A DNA stretch of 6,641 nt, taken from Piscirickettsiaceae bacterium. Lineage in GTDB: Bacteria > Pseudomonadota > Gammaproteobacteria > Thiomicrospirales > Thiomicrospiraceae. The notes under the pieces were generated by a model. That model saw only the letters and a list, made by a program, of their open reading frames with translations, did no database searches and was not told the DNA's origin. The stretch spans positions 1-6,641 of the forward strand of contig JAASTL010000050.1 in assembly GCA_021767305.1 (NCBI GenBank), given 5' to 3'. Positions within the stretch are counted from its first letter, which is position 1; each line of letters opens with the position of its first letter. The translations under genes and the position numbers were made by a program. Positions 1 to 5,972 of this stretch are shown here, one piece after another.

Positions 1-441
1 AGGGGTGACTTCTTGTCTTTCGATATCCCAAGCCGTTGCAGGGTTGCTGGCATAGAATGCAGCCACATCGGCAATTTCTTGGTCATCCATGGCACGCGCA
101 ATCTTCACCATAATATTTGCTTGTTTGTAATCTTCCCAACGACGACCATCACGATAATCTAACATCATTTTGGTAGTGTATTCGATGGTTTGACCATTCA
201 GTGAAGCGTAGTTACGAGAAGGCGATTCACCTTTTTCACCGTGACAGGCATTACACATCATGTTTTCGTGGATTTTGGCTCCACGGGTTGCATCACCGGC
301 AGGCATCTCTCGCAATTGATTTTCCAATGCGAAATTTGTCCAAGGTTCTGCATGTGGTTTTTCACCATGCCCAGAGATGGCAGCCGTACTCGCTAAAGTG
401 GCTCCAACTAGGGCGGCAGTCAATAAAGTTCTTTTCAACAT
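1..441 (-). CDS. Exported c-type cytochrome, C-terminus cut by window edge
   Basis: This is the N-terminal 147 residues of a periplasmic electron carrier; the reading frame runs off the left edge without a stop. Residues 1-21 look like a Sec signal peptide (positively charged start, then an Ala/Leu-rich core). The heme-attachment motif CNACH is at residues 63-67. Met111, in the stretch NIMVKIARAMDDQEIADVAAFYA, is the likely distal heme ligand and sits in the helix typical of cytochrome c4/FccA-type domains. The first heme domain ends near residue 132 yet the protein continues, so a second heme domain (a diheme c4- or FccA-like protein) is possible but not visible. The start at 441 is supported by a GAGGA ribosome site 7 nt upstream. 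The gene lies 21 nt after the flavoprotein stop and is probably the fifth gene of the operon. An electron-carrier role for sulfide oxidation is inferred from that position. Confidence 0.88.
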   Translation of the reverse strand, partial: MLKRTLLTAALVGATLASTAAISGHGEKPHAEPWTNFALENQLREMPAGDATRGAKIHENMMCNACHGEKGESPSRNYASLNGQTIEYTTKMMLDYRDGRRWEDYKQANIMVKIARAMDDQEIADVAAFYASNPATAWDIERQEVTP

Positions 442-462
442 TTCTATTTCCTCGCTACCTAA

Positions 463-1794
463 TTAAGAGAACACGTCTTTAACGAATTCACGTTGCCAGT
501 TTTTTTGGTAAACCGCTTCCAAGATTGGCTGTGCTGGTTTCTCGGTAATTGGAGAAACACCTGCCGATTTCCCTTTTGGCTGAATGAAGCCATCTTTAAC
601 TTCATAGATAGCGGCAATTGAAACACCATAGTTTTCACCCGCTAAGCTGTAACAAACGTTTGAGTAAATCGCTTTACCAAGTTGTTTACCTTGTAAAGTA
701 TCCGCCACGGCTTGAGCTGCAACCTTAGCTTGTGAGTTAGCTGAGTAACCTGATTTTGGCATCGCATCGGCAATCGAGCTGTCACCTAACACATAAACAC
801 CTGGTTGGATGGTAGATTCCATGGACTCACGTTTAATCGGGCACCAACCAGATTCATTAGTTAAACCAAGTACTTGTGCCAGCTTACCAGCACGTTGGTT
901 AGGGATGATATTGATCAGATCCGCTTTAAAGTCACCACCGTCGGTTTCTACCGTCATGGTGTTAGCGTGCAGAGCTGCAACACGACCACCCTCAGAACCA
1001 GATACCCACTCAATCAATGAGTTATCTGATTTATAACCGTACAGACGTTCCCAAGCTTTTTTGAAAGGTCCGTCTTTAGTGAAGCGGTCTTTTGGATCCA
1101 ATACAATCAACTTAGCCGTAGGATTATGTTTTTGGAAATATTCCGCAAAGAAAGAAGCACGCTCATATGGCCCAGGAGGACAACGGAACGGGTTTTGTGG
1201 CGGTGCGATAATCGCCGTACCACCTTGCGGCATCGCTAACAATTGACGACGCAGTTCCAATGTTTGAGGTCCCGCTTTATAGGCGTGAGGGAATTTATCC
1301 TCAGCCATTTCAGCGGTATAACCAGGGTAGTCCTCAAATTTAAAGTCGATACCCGGAGAAACCACTAACTTATCATAAGAAAGGGTGGTGCCTTTAGCAG
1401 TGGTTACTGTGCGCTTATCAAAGTCAGCCCCTACAACTTTATCAATCACAACATTAACGTTGTATTTGTTTTTAATGGTATCTAGGTTGAATGTCAGTTC
1501 ATCCAGTGTGTGCATGCCTACGATAACATCGTTACTACGCAGACAAGTGATGTACTCTGGATACTGCTCAACAATAGTGATTTTCACATCAGGGTCGGCA
1601 AAACGCAGATATTTGGCAAAAGTTGAACCACCTACACCTCCACCAAGCACCACAACGTGGGCGGCTGATTTAGCGTAGACTTTTTCACTTGCACCGAAAA
1701 TACCGGTAGCAGCGACTGCTGAAGCACCAAATACTTTCATCAAGTCACGACGGGTGATTTTACCGTCAAAGGTTTTATTTTCTAATTGGCTCAT
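463..1794 (-). CDS. fccB: Flavocytochrome c sulfide dehydrogenase, flavoprotein subunit
   Basis: FccB oxidises sulfide in the periplasm and passes electrons through FAD to a bound cytochrome c. The 443-residue length is normal for the precursor. Residues 14-20 (TRRDLMK) and the Ala/Gly-rich stretch after them form a Tat signal, with likely cleavage after VYA at 39-41. A Rossmann FAD motif follows (GGGVGG, 51-56). Cys84 in YITCLRSN lies where the Allochromatium enzyme binds FAD covalently (mature Cys42). Cys205 in FRCPPGPYER and Cys381 in NVCYSL match the redox-active pair Cys161/Cys337; their mature numbering is offset by the same 3 residues. The GVYVLGDSS segment at 332-340 is the second FAD contact, and FCC-type C-terminal sequence follows. 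The start overlaps the upstream cytochrome stop as ATGA and has an AGGAGGT ribosome site 5 nt away. Sulfide:quinone reductase is a related alternative, but the Cys pattern, Tat signal and cytochrome neighbours favour FccB. Confidence 0.95.
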   Translation of the reverse strand: MSQLENKTFDGKITRRDLMKVFGASAVAATGIFGASEKVYAKSAAHVVVLGGGVGGSTFAKYLRFADPDVKITIVEQYPEYITCLRSNDVIVGMHTLDELTFNLDTIKNKYNVNVVIDKVVGADFDKRTVTTAKGTTLSYDKLVVSPGIDFKFEDYPGYTAEMAEDKFPHAYKAGPQTLELRRQLLAMPQGGTAIIAPPQNPFRCPPGPYERASFFAEYFQKHNPTAKLIVLDPKDRFTKDGPFKKAWERLYGYKSDNSLIEWVSGSEGGRVAALHANTMTVETDGGDFKADLINIIPNQRAGKLAQVLGLTNESGWCPIKRESMESTIQPGVYVLGDSSIADAMPKSGYSANSQAKVAAQAVADTLQGKQLGKAIYSNVCYSLAGENYGVSIAAIYEVKDGFIQPKGKSAGVSPITEKPAQPILEAVYQKNWQREFVKDVFS

Positions 1795-2180
1795 TTTTGA
1801 CCTCCTGTCGCTTGGTCTACAGCGTTATCAGCTTGAAGTGCTTCGTTAAGACTAGTGTTTTCCCACTGCTTAACAGGCTGTTTTTCAAACCAAACTGCCA
1901 TTGCCTTAATCTCTTTATCGGTAAAGCCGCGCGCCACACGATCCATAATAATGGCAGGGCGCGTGCCTTCACGGTAAGCAATCATTGCTTTAGTGAATTG
2001 CTCTGCCGGCATACCAGCTAAAGGTGGCATAGCTTCTAAAAATTCTTGACCATTAGTGCCGTGACATGGCGCACATTGCCATGCCATCGCCGCACCCGTT
2101 GCCATAGGGTTTTGACCTGCTGCGAATACAGTTTGTGTTGCAGTAAGAGCCAAAGCACCGATTAATAATTTCATTTTCAT
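1791..2180 (-). CDS. fccA: Small exported monoheme cytochrome c, FccA-like
   Basis: This is a likely cytochrome partner of the adjacent FccB, taking electrons from its flavin. Counting from the outer ATG at 2183, residues 1-21 form a Sec signal peptide ending TVFA before Ala-Gly. The heme motif CAPCH is at 37-41, and the probable Met ligand is Met80 in AIIMDRVARGFTDKEIKAMA. From memory, that stretch resembles the first heme domain of Allochromatium FccA (IMGRIAKG). The protein stops about where the second heme domain of a diheme FccA would begin, so it is a one-heme form, as in some other flavocytochromes c. Two in-frame ATGs are adjacent. The one at 2180 lies 6 nt from the AGGAG ribosome site and is preferred; the one at 2183 is only 3 nt away and would give 130 residues. 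Its stop overlaps the fccB start by 4 nt, which suggests translational coupling and a fixed ratio of the two subunits. Confidence 0.9.
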   Translation of the reverse strand: MKMKLLIGALALTATQTVFAAGQNPMATGAAMAWQCAPCHGTNGQEFLEAMPPLAGMPAEQFTKAMIAYREGTRPAIIMDRVARGFTDKEIKAMAVWFEKQPVKQWENTSLNEALQADNAVDQATGGQK

Positions 2181-2186
2181 CATCTT

Positions 2187-2191
2187 CTCCT
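2187..2191 (-). promoter_or_regulatory. Ribosome binding site deciding the fccA-like start
   Basis: AGGAG lies in the 16-nt gap after the membrane-subunit stop codon (TAA, 2199-2197). It is 3 nt from the ATG at 2183 and 6 nt from the ATG at 2180, so the second ATG has the more normal spacing. Confidence 0.6.
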
Positions 2192-2196
2192 AACCC

Positions 2197-3447
2197 TTAC
2201 TGTGCCCAAACCCAGAAACCTGAGATAAAGAACTGGATAACCCATAGCACCATAATCCAAATGGCTACGGTACCAATACGATCAACCGTTGCACTCGGTG
2301 TGTAAACGCCAACGGTTTGACCCGATTTCCATGCAATCGTTAGGAAGTAAGCTAATACGCTTCCGCCAACAATGGCAAAAGTTAAGAAGAACAGACCTGT
2401 TGAGTACCAGTCGGTGACGACTTTATAGTCCATAAAGTTGTAACCAAAGAAGCCATCCAAAATACCGTAACGTAGCATCTCACGAGCAATAGCGATGATT
2501 AAACCTGCCACTAAAGCAATTGGAAGCGCCATGTAGCTACACATGTTGTATGAGTTACCACGCAGACGAACTGCACCCCAGATAGCCGGTAGCAATACCG
2601 CAACCCCACCTAAGATTCCCCATAGAGAAGTCGCGAAATCACCTGCGGTTGCTGGAATGGTCATCATCCACGCAACGTAGAGTACGAAAGAGATAACAGA
2701 ACCTACTGCAATCCATTTTTTACCAACGTTTGCGGCAAAATCTAGATAGTCCATGTCTGCATCTTCACGAACCATTTTGAAACGACGGTAAGTGACCAAC
2801 ATGGCACCGGTTACCGGAATCGCCAAGCTGATAAAGAATGCAAAGCGCCATAGGTTGTATGCGTGAAGTTTAGAACCAGAGTAATCCAGTACACCGTTTT
2901 GTAGGTACCACTCTTTCCAAAGTTCAGGGTGCAGGATTTGTGAAGTTAGGCTGTGCATAATGAAACCAACCACTAGCATCAGCGCCAAGCTTACTAACAT
3001 CCAAATACGACCACGTGGCTCAACGGTTTTGTCTTTGTTCTTACTGTTCATAAAGTAATACGCATACATCGACCAGTAAGCCAAGATGAGGATAATAATA
3101 AAGCCGATTACCCAGTCCGCAGACAGTACGTTAGAGGTATACCAGTGCGGATCATAAACCACCTGAACGAATAACAGCGGAGCGACCCCGATTACGATAG
3201 CTACCGATACCGAAACCTTAGCGATCTCTAGCATGGCTGCCGCTAGACGACGCCATTTAGCATCGTTTTTGAAAGCGCCAAAAATAGTGATGGCAGAAGT
3301 ACCCAGCATAAGTTGTACAAACAAGATATGCAGAGCAAAAGTTAATACACCTAAACCAATAAAGATGATTGGGTAGGTTGGTACGCCCGCTGGATTACGC
3401 AGCGCGTACATCATCTCAGTGACCTGAGCTACTTGAGAAGCGTCCAT
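2197..3447 (-). CDS. Polytopic membrane subunit of a bd-like oxidase (CydA-superfamily paralogue?)
   Basis: This 416-residue protein has about ten predicted membrane segments, near 27-55, 78-98, 112-134, 148-170, 198-219, 246-264, 272-293, 304-321, 349-372 and 392-414. It has no signal peptide and no CxxCH motif. It is probably the second membrane subunit of the oxidase begun by the gene before it. Its early helices follow the same plan as that partner: a helix-1 His followed by a Gly nine residues later (His40, Gly49), a polar loop between helices 4 and 5, and a motif AREMLR at 321-326 that matches ARESMR at 308-313 of the partner. This suggests the two subunits arose by duplication and that this one is not an ordinary CydB. 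The acidic pair of the partner's helix 3 is not seen here, so it may lack its own oxygen-reducing site. The start overlaps the upstream stop by 1 nt (TAATG) and has a near-perfect ribosome site. The precise family name is uncertain. Confidence 0.85.
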   Translation of the reverse strand: MDASQVAQVTEMMYALRNPAGVPTYPIIFIGLGVLTFALHILFVQLMLGTSAITIFGAFKNDAKWRRLAAAMLEIAKVSVSVAIVIGVAPLLFVQVVYDPHWYTSNVLSADWVIGFIIILILAYWSMYAYYFMNSKNKDKTVEPRGRIWMLVSLALMLVVGFIMHSLTSQILHPELWKEWYLQNGVLDYSGSKLHAYNLWRFAFFISLAIPVTGAMLVTYRRFKMVREDADMDYLDFAANVGKKWIAVGSVISFVLYVAWMMTIPATAGDFATSLWGILGGVAVLLPAIWGAVRLRGNSYNMCSYMALPIALVAGLIIAIAREMLRYGILDGFFGYNFMDYKVVTDWYSTGLFFLTFAIVGGSVLAYFLTIAWKSGQTVGVYTPSATVDRIGTVAIWIMVLWVIQFFISGFWVWAQ

Positions 3448-4904
3448 TATTTCACCTCCTGTGAGATAGCTGCACTGGCAACTTTATCTGCGGCTTGTTT
3501 TTCAGCCAGCGCACGGTTGCGAGTGTCTACTTCTTTTTGAATTGCTGCAGTAATCGCCGCCTGACCACCTGTTTTATTCATAACCAGGTAAGCAGAGATG
3601 GCTTCAACTTCAGAGTCCAACATTGGCATTTTTGGCATATAAGCGATGTTACCGGTAGTCAATACACCCTTAACATACTTCTCCATACGCGCTTGCGTAA
3701 TACCTTCAGGGAAGTAGCGGTGTAAAGGACGAATACCTGTTTCACTTGGAGAGTGACAGTTTGAACAATAAACCATAGTGATATATTCACCCGCTTGGAT
3801 TTTGTTTCCGTCAGTCACGGTTTGTAAGTGCTCAGGGGTAAATGGGTGTGCTTTCAAAATACCGACTTTTTCGATTGTTGGTAGCTGAGATTTGATATCC
3901 ATTCCAGGTACATCTTTACCAATAACCTGATTGGAATAAACGTACTGTCCAGCAACCCAAGGCTTACGCATAGATTCACGTGCAGTCTCTTCAGGCCATA
4001 GACCTGCAACCAAAATAACTACTGCCATCGCACCGGCAAAACCTTCAACCAATACTTTTGGACGAAGCATGGTAATCACGAAGTAAGCCAAAGTACCGGC
4101 TAATACCGCCATAATGCTGGTTTCAAAATAATCCGGTAGACGGTTTTCCATTACCAAGATAGCTTGGCTAGGAACAGAGGTTAAATAAGCTTGGAAGAAC
4201 AATGCACCAGCGATAGTTGAGATAATCCCTAACCAACCCAGTTTACGTGCCATCTCTTTTTTGAAAGCTTCATCTTTAATACCGGCAACCACAATACCAC
4301 CAACAACCGCAGTCATAGTGAACATGAATGAGATACGCATCGCCATTTGAATGAAGGTGTTAGTTCCGTAGAAACCATTTAGGTAACCGCCTTCAGTGAA
4401 CCATTGCTCTTTACCCGGTAGCATCATGAAAGACAAGATACCGATAATAATGATCATAGTAGCGAGTGATGCGATACCAAAAATCACCGAAATCTTCATG
4501 TGGGTTTTCTTATCGACCTTACCGACTAGGTAAACAATCATGTAAACACCAACAACCTCAATCACGAAGAAGACCCATTCCGTCGCCCATTTCCAAACGA
4601 ACGAGTGAATTAGAGCACCAATCCCGTTAGGGCTAGCTACCGTGGTTGAATACCAAATACCTGGTCCAGTAATAGAACCGGCAACATAGGTGAAGACCAT
4701 TAGGAAAAGACCATATTTCTTAACGAAATCCAATAGGTCATCGCGGTCTTCACGATAAGATTTGTGCGATAGATACGCAAACAACAATGCCGCTCCCACA
4801 GAGGTATGGGATGCAAGAACATGGAAGGTTGCAATTAACGCGACCACCCAGCCGGAACCGACCATCGGTTCGAACCAAGTAGGGTAAAGGCTAATTAAGT
4901 CCAT
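3447..4904 (-). CDS. Cytochrome bd-like oxidase subunit I with fused C-terminal cytochrome c
   Basis: This is the first gene of the operon and probably the catalytic subunit of a bd-superfamily oxygen reductase. About eight membrane segments lie near 18-46, 64-90, 101-127, 137-162, 184-208, 222-244, 262-280 and 285-303. His28 (FHVLASHTSVG) fits the helix-1 heme ligand of CydA. Glu109 and Glu116 in helix 3 resemble the two active-site glutamates, although their spacing is 7 rather than the 8 of E. coli. Residues 308-316 (ARESMRKPW) recall the CydA GRQPW motif. A periplasmic c-type heme domain follows, with CSNCH at 380-384 and Met423 or Met426 (YMPKMP) as distal ligand, then a charged Ala-rich helix (448-485). 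The long quinol-binding loop of CydA is missing, and helix 5 has no His where b558 is bound, so cytochrome c is the likelier donor. Published bd-superfamily phylogenies describe c-heme families without a quinol site; membership is inferred. An AAGGAA ribosome site 6 nt upstream supports the start. Confidence 0.88.
   Translation of the reverse strand: MDLISLYPTWFEPMVGSGWVVALIATFHVLASHTSVGAALLFAYLSHKSYREDRDDLLDFVKKYGLFLMVFTYVAGSITGPGIWYSTTVASPNGIGALIHSFVWKWATEWVFFVIEVVGVYMIVYLVGKVDKKTHMKISVIFGIASLATMIIIIGILSFMMLPGKEQWFTEGGYLNGFYGTNTFIQMAMRISFMFTMTAVVGGIVVAGIKDEAFKKEMARKLGWLGIISTIAGALFFQAYLTSVPSQAILVMENRLPDYFETSIMAVLAGTLAYFVITMLRPKVLVEGFAGAMAVVILVAGLWPEETARESMRKPWVAGQYVYSNQVIGKDVPGMDIKSQLPTIEKVGILKAHPFTPEHLQTVTDGNKIQAGEYITMVYCSNCHSPSETGIRPLHRYFPEGITQARMEKYVKGVLTTGNIAYMPKMPMLDSEVEAISAYLVMNKTGGQAAITAAIQKEVDTRNRALAEKQAADKVASAAISQEVK
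3452..3460 (-). promoter_or_regulatory. Near-perfect Shine-Dalgarno for the second membrane subunit
   Basis: AGGAGGTGA is complementary to the 3' end of 16S rRNA over its full length. It sits just inside the end of the preceding gene, with 7 nt between AGGAGG and the ATG of the TAATG overlap. It suggests strong, partly independent re-initiation to match the two membrane subunits. Confidence 0.8.
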
Positions 4905-4937
4905 TTTAATTTCCTTACAATTAGTGTGGTTTATCTA

Positions 4938-4958
4938 TACATAAGTCTAGCTTATGTA
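4938..4958. repeat. Perfect 8-bp inverted repeat in the operon leader
   Basis: TACATAAG and CTTATGTA are exact inverted copies around a 5-nt spacer, TCTAG. The repeat lies 34-54 nt upstream of the first operon start codon and downstream of the proposed transcription start. It could be a regulator-binding operator or a weak RNA hairpin in the 5' leader. No known regulator site was recognised. Confidence 0.6.
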
Positions 4959-4991
4959 GCTGGGTCGTATTCTAGGCAATACAGTAAGGAA

Positions 4992-5021
4992 ATGATATTC
5001 AAAAAGTTTTATTGATGTGAA
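4992..5021 (-). promoter_or_regulatory. Sigma-70-like promoter for the five-gene operon
   Basis: On the minus strand, TTCACA (5021-5016, five of six matches to TTGACA) is followed after 18 nt by TATCAT (4997-4992, five of six matches to TATAAT). A T-rich tract just upstream (about 5022-5036) resembles an UP element. Transcription would start near 4985, giving a leader of about 80 nt. A second possible -10, TAGAAT at 4974-4969, has no good -35 partner. Confidence 0.5.
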
Positions 5022-5183
5022 TATAAAAAAATTTATGAGTATATCTGTCATGTTGATAAATATACAAAAAGAGTTGTTTTACTAGAAAGGTTGTATAGGT
5101 TTTTAGCTAATAAATCTAGCTATATATCCATGTTTGCGTTGGTTGGTGATACATAGCTATACAAATTACTCTACAGAATACGC

Positions 5184-5831
5184 TTATAAAGTGAAGTTTT
5201 TGCTTTGTGAAGAATTTGTTAATGCCTTTATATCCGTTTCAAATAGGGTTTCAGTTTCCCATTCTTGTTCACTAACACGCGTAATCAACTGTGCTGTCAT
5301 GGCTGGAGAGTTGCCGGCAATCACAAACAAACGACCGCCAAGGGTTAGTTTGAGTTTGTAGTCTTCTGGTACTTTTGGCACAGATCCAGTTAAAACAATG
5401 GCATCGTATTGCGTGTTGTCATCCCAGTTTTGGCTAGCATCACCCACTTGGAAGGTGATGTTCTCAAACTGGCCTAAACGCGACTTAGTAATTTCTTGCA
5501 GGTCGGCATGTTGTTCAATAGTGGTAACACTTTTGCTCAGTTGAGCAAGCAGGGCGGTCAAGTAACCAGAACCGGTACCAATTTCCAGCACCGTTTCTTC
5601 TTCGTCAATATCCAAAGCCTGCAGCAGTTTGCCTTCGTATTTAGGTGCCATCATAAACTCACCGTGACCAATCGGTAGTTCGATGTCTGTATAAGCCAAC
5701 TCTTGCTGGCTTTCTGCAACATATTCATGACGCGGAGTATCTAAAAGCAGATCAAGAATACGGGGATCAAGTACATCCCAAGGACGAATTTGCTGTTCTA
5801 CCATGAAAAAACGCGCTTGATCTAAATTCAT
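5184..5831 (-). CDS. Protein-L-isoaspartate O-methyltransferase family protein
   Basis: This is a 215-residue cytosolic methyltransferase of the PCMT family, whose classic members use S-adenosylmethionine to repair isoaspartyl residues in aged proteins. The SAM-binding motif I is clear at 81-95 (VLEIGTGSGY and following), with acidic Glu106 ending the second strand. The N-terminus (MNLDQARFFMVEQQIRPW) is typical of a proteobacterial subgroup of this family. The usual catalytic segment of the GQTIS-QPY type, with its active-site Ser/Thr, is replaced at 54-63 by IGHGEFMMAP. The substrate may therefore differ from that of true Pcm, and the gene symbol is left blank. An AAGGG ribosome site 7 nt upstream supports the start. 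It reads in the same direction as the sulfide operon but is 279 bp away and has its own candidate promoter, so a shared role is not implied. Confidence 0.9.
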   Translation of the reverse strand: MNLDQARFFMVEQQIRPWDVLDPRILDLLLDTPRHEYVAESQQELAYTDIELPIGHGEFMMAPKYEGKLLQALDIDEEETVLEIGTGSGYLTALLAQLSKSVTTIEQHADLQEITKSRLGQFENITFQVGDASQNWDDNTQYDAIVLTGSVPKVPEDYKLKLTLGGRLFVIAGNSPAMTAQLITRVSEQEWETETLFETDIKALTNSSQSKNFTL

Positions 5832-5861
5832 TTTTATACCCTTATCTAATCTTATTTGATA

Positions 5862-5875
5862 TAACTCTGGAGTTA
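5862..5875. repeat. Palindrome TAACTC-TG-GAGTTA in the methyltransferase leader
   Basis: Six-base perfect arms flank a 2-nt centre, 31-44 nt upstream of the methyltransferase start codon. The loop is too short for a stable RNA hairpin, so if functional it is more likely a DNA-binding site. Nothing in the window identifies a regulator. Confidence 0.4.
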
Positions 5876-5911
5876 AGAATTTGGACTGGATGGAAAATCC
5901 AAAACCGAGAG

Positions 5912-5917
5912 ATTATA
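5912..5917 (-). promoter_or_regulatory. Consensus -10 box for the methyltransferase gene
   Basis: A perfect TATAAT on the minus strand would place the transcription start near 5905, about 75 nt before the start codon. The hexamer 17 nt upstream (ATGCAA, 5940-5935) is a poor -35 with three matches and lies inside an inverted repeat, so the promoter may depend on an activator. Confidence 0.5.
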
Positions 5918-5926
5918 GCGAATAAT

Positions 5927-5943
5927 TTGATGCTTTGCATCAA
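5927..5943. repeat. Inverted repeat TTGATGC-TTT-GCATCAA between divergent genes
   Basis: Seven-base perfect arms surround 3 nt. A further TGATGC copy follows at 5945-5950. The repeat covers the -35 region of the candidate methyltransferase promoter and lies about 30-46 nt upstream of the divergent kinase-like gene, so a regulator bound here could affect both. The outer TTGAT/ATCAA halves recall FNR sites, but the 7-nt gap is wrong for FNR (4 nt). Confidence 0.55.
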
Positions 5944-5972
5944 GTGATGCATTCCATAAAAAAGACGAATTA

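Larger units (their letters stand above)
4905..5183. other. A+T-rich intergenic region upstream of the oxidase/sulfide operon
   Basis: This 279-bp stretch separates the methyltransferase stop from the operon start, with both genes on the minus strand. No convincing gene was found in it. It holds the candidate operon promoter, one good inverted repeat and two weak FNR-like sites, listed separately. TAGCTA occurs three times (5104-5109, 5117-5122, 5154-5159); the first two could pair around a 7-nt loop, but no G+C-rich stem with a T-run was seen that would make a convincing terminator for the methyltransferase gene. Confidence 0.7.

Noticed and set aside
201..482. Plus-strand open frame of 93 codons over the partial cytochrome and the end of fccB
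   Set aside because: It lies antisense to two well-supported genes, has no recognisable domain and no convincing ribosome site.
1385..1678. Plus-strand open frame of 97 codons inside fccB
   Set aside because: It is antisense to conserved FAD-binding sequence of fccB and its product is of low-complexity Ser/Thr/Leu type typical of shadow frames.
463..1794. Sulfide:quinone oxidoreductase as the identity of the flavoprotein
   Set aside because: The Tat signal, the FCC-specific cysteine contexts and the adjacent cytochrome genes fit FccB better.
3447..4904. Ordinary quinol-oxidising CydA
   Set aside because: The long Q-loop and the helix-5 heme ligand are missing, and a CxxCH domain is fused at the C-terminus.
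5091..5164. TTGTATAG ... CTATACAA inverted repeat as a possible terminator of the methyltransferase gene
   Set aside because: The arms are 58 nt apart and A+T rich, with no T-run after the stem, so a functional hairpin is doubtful.
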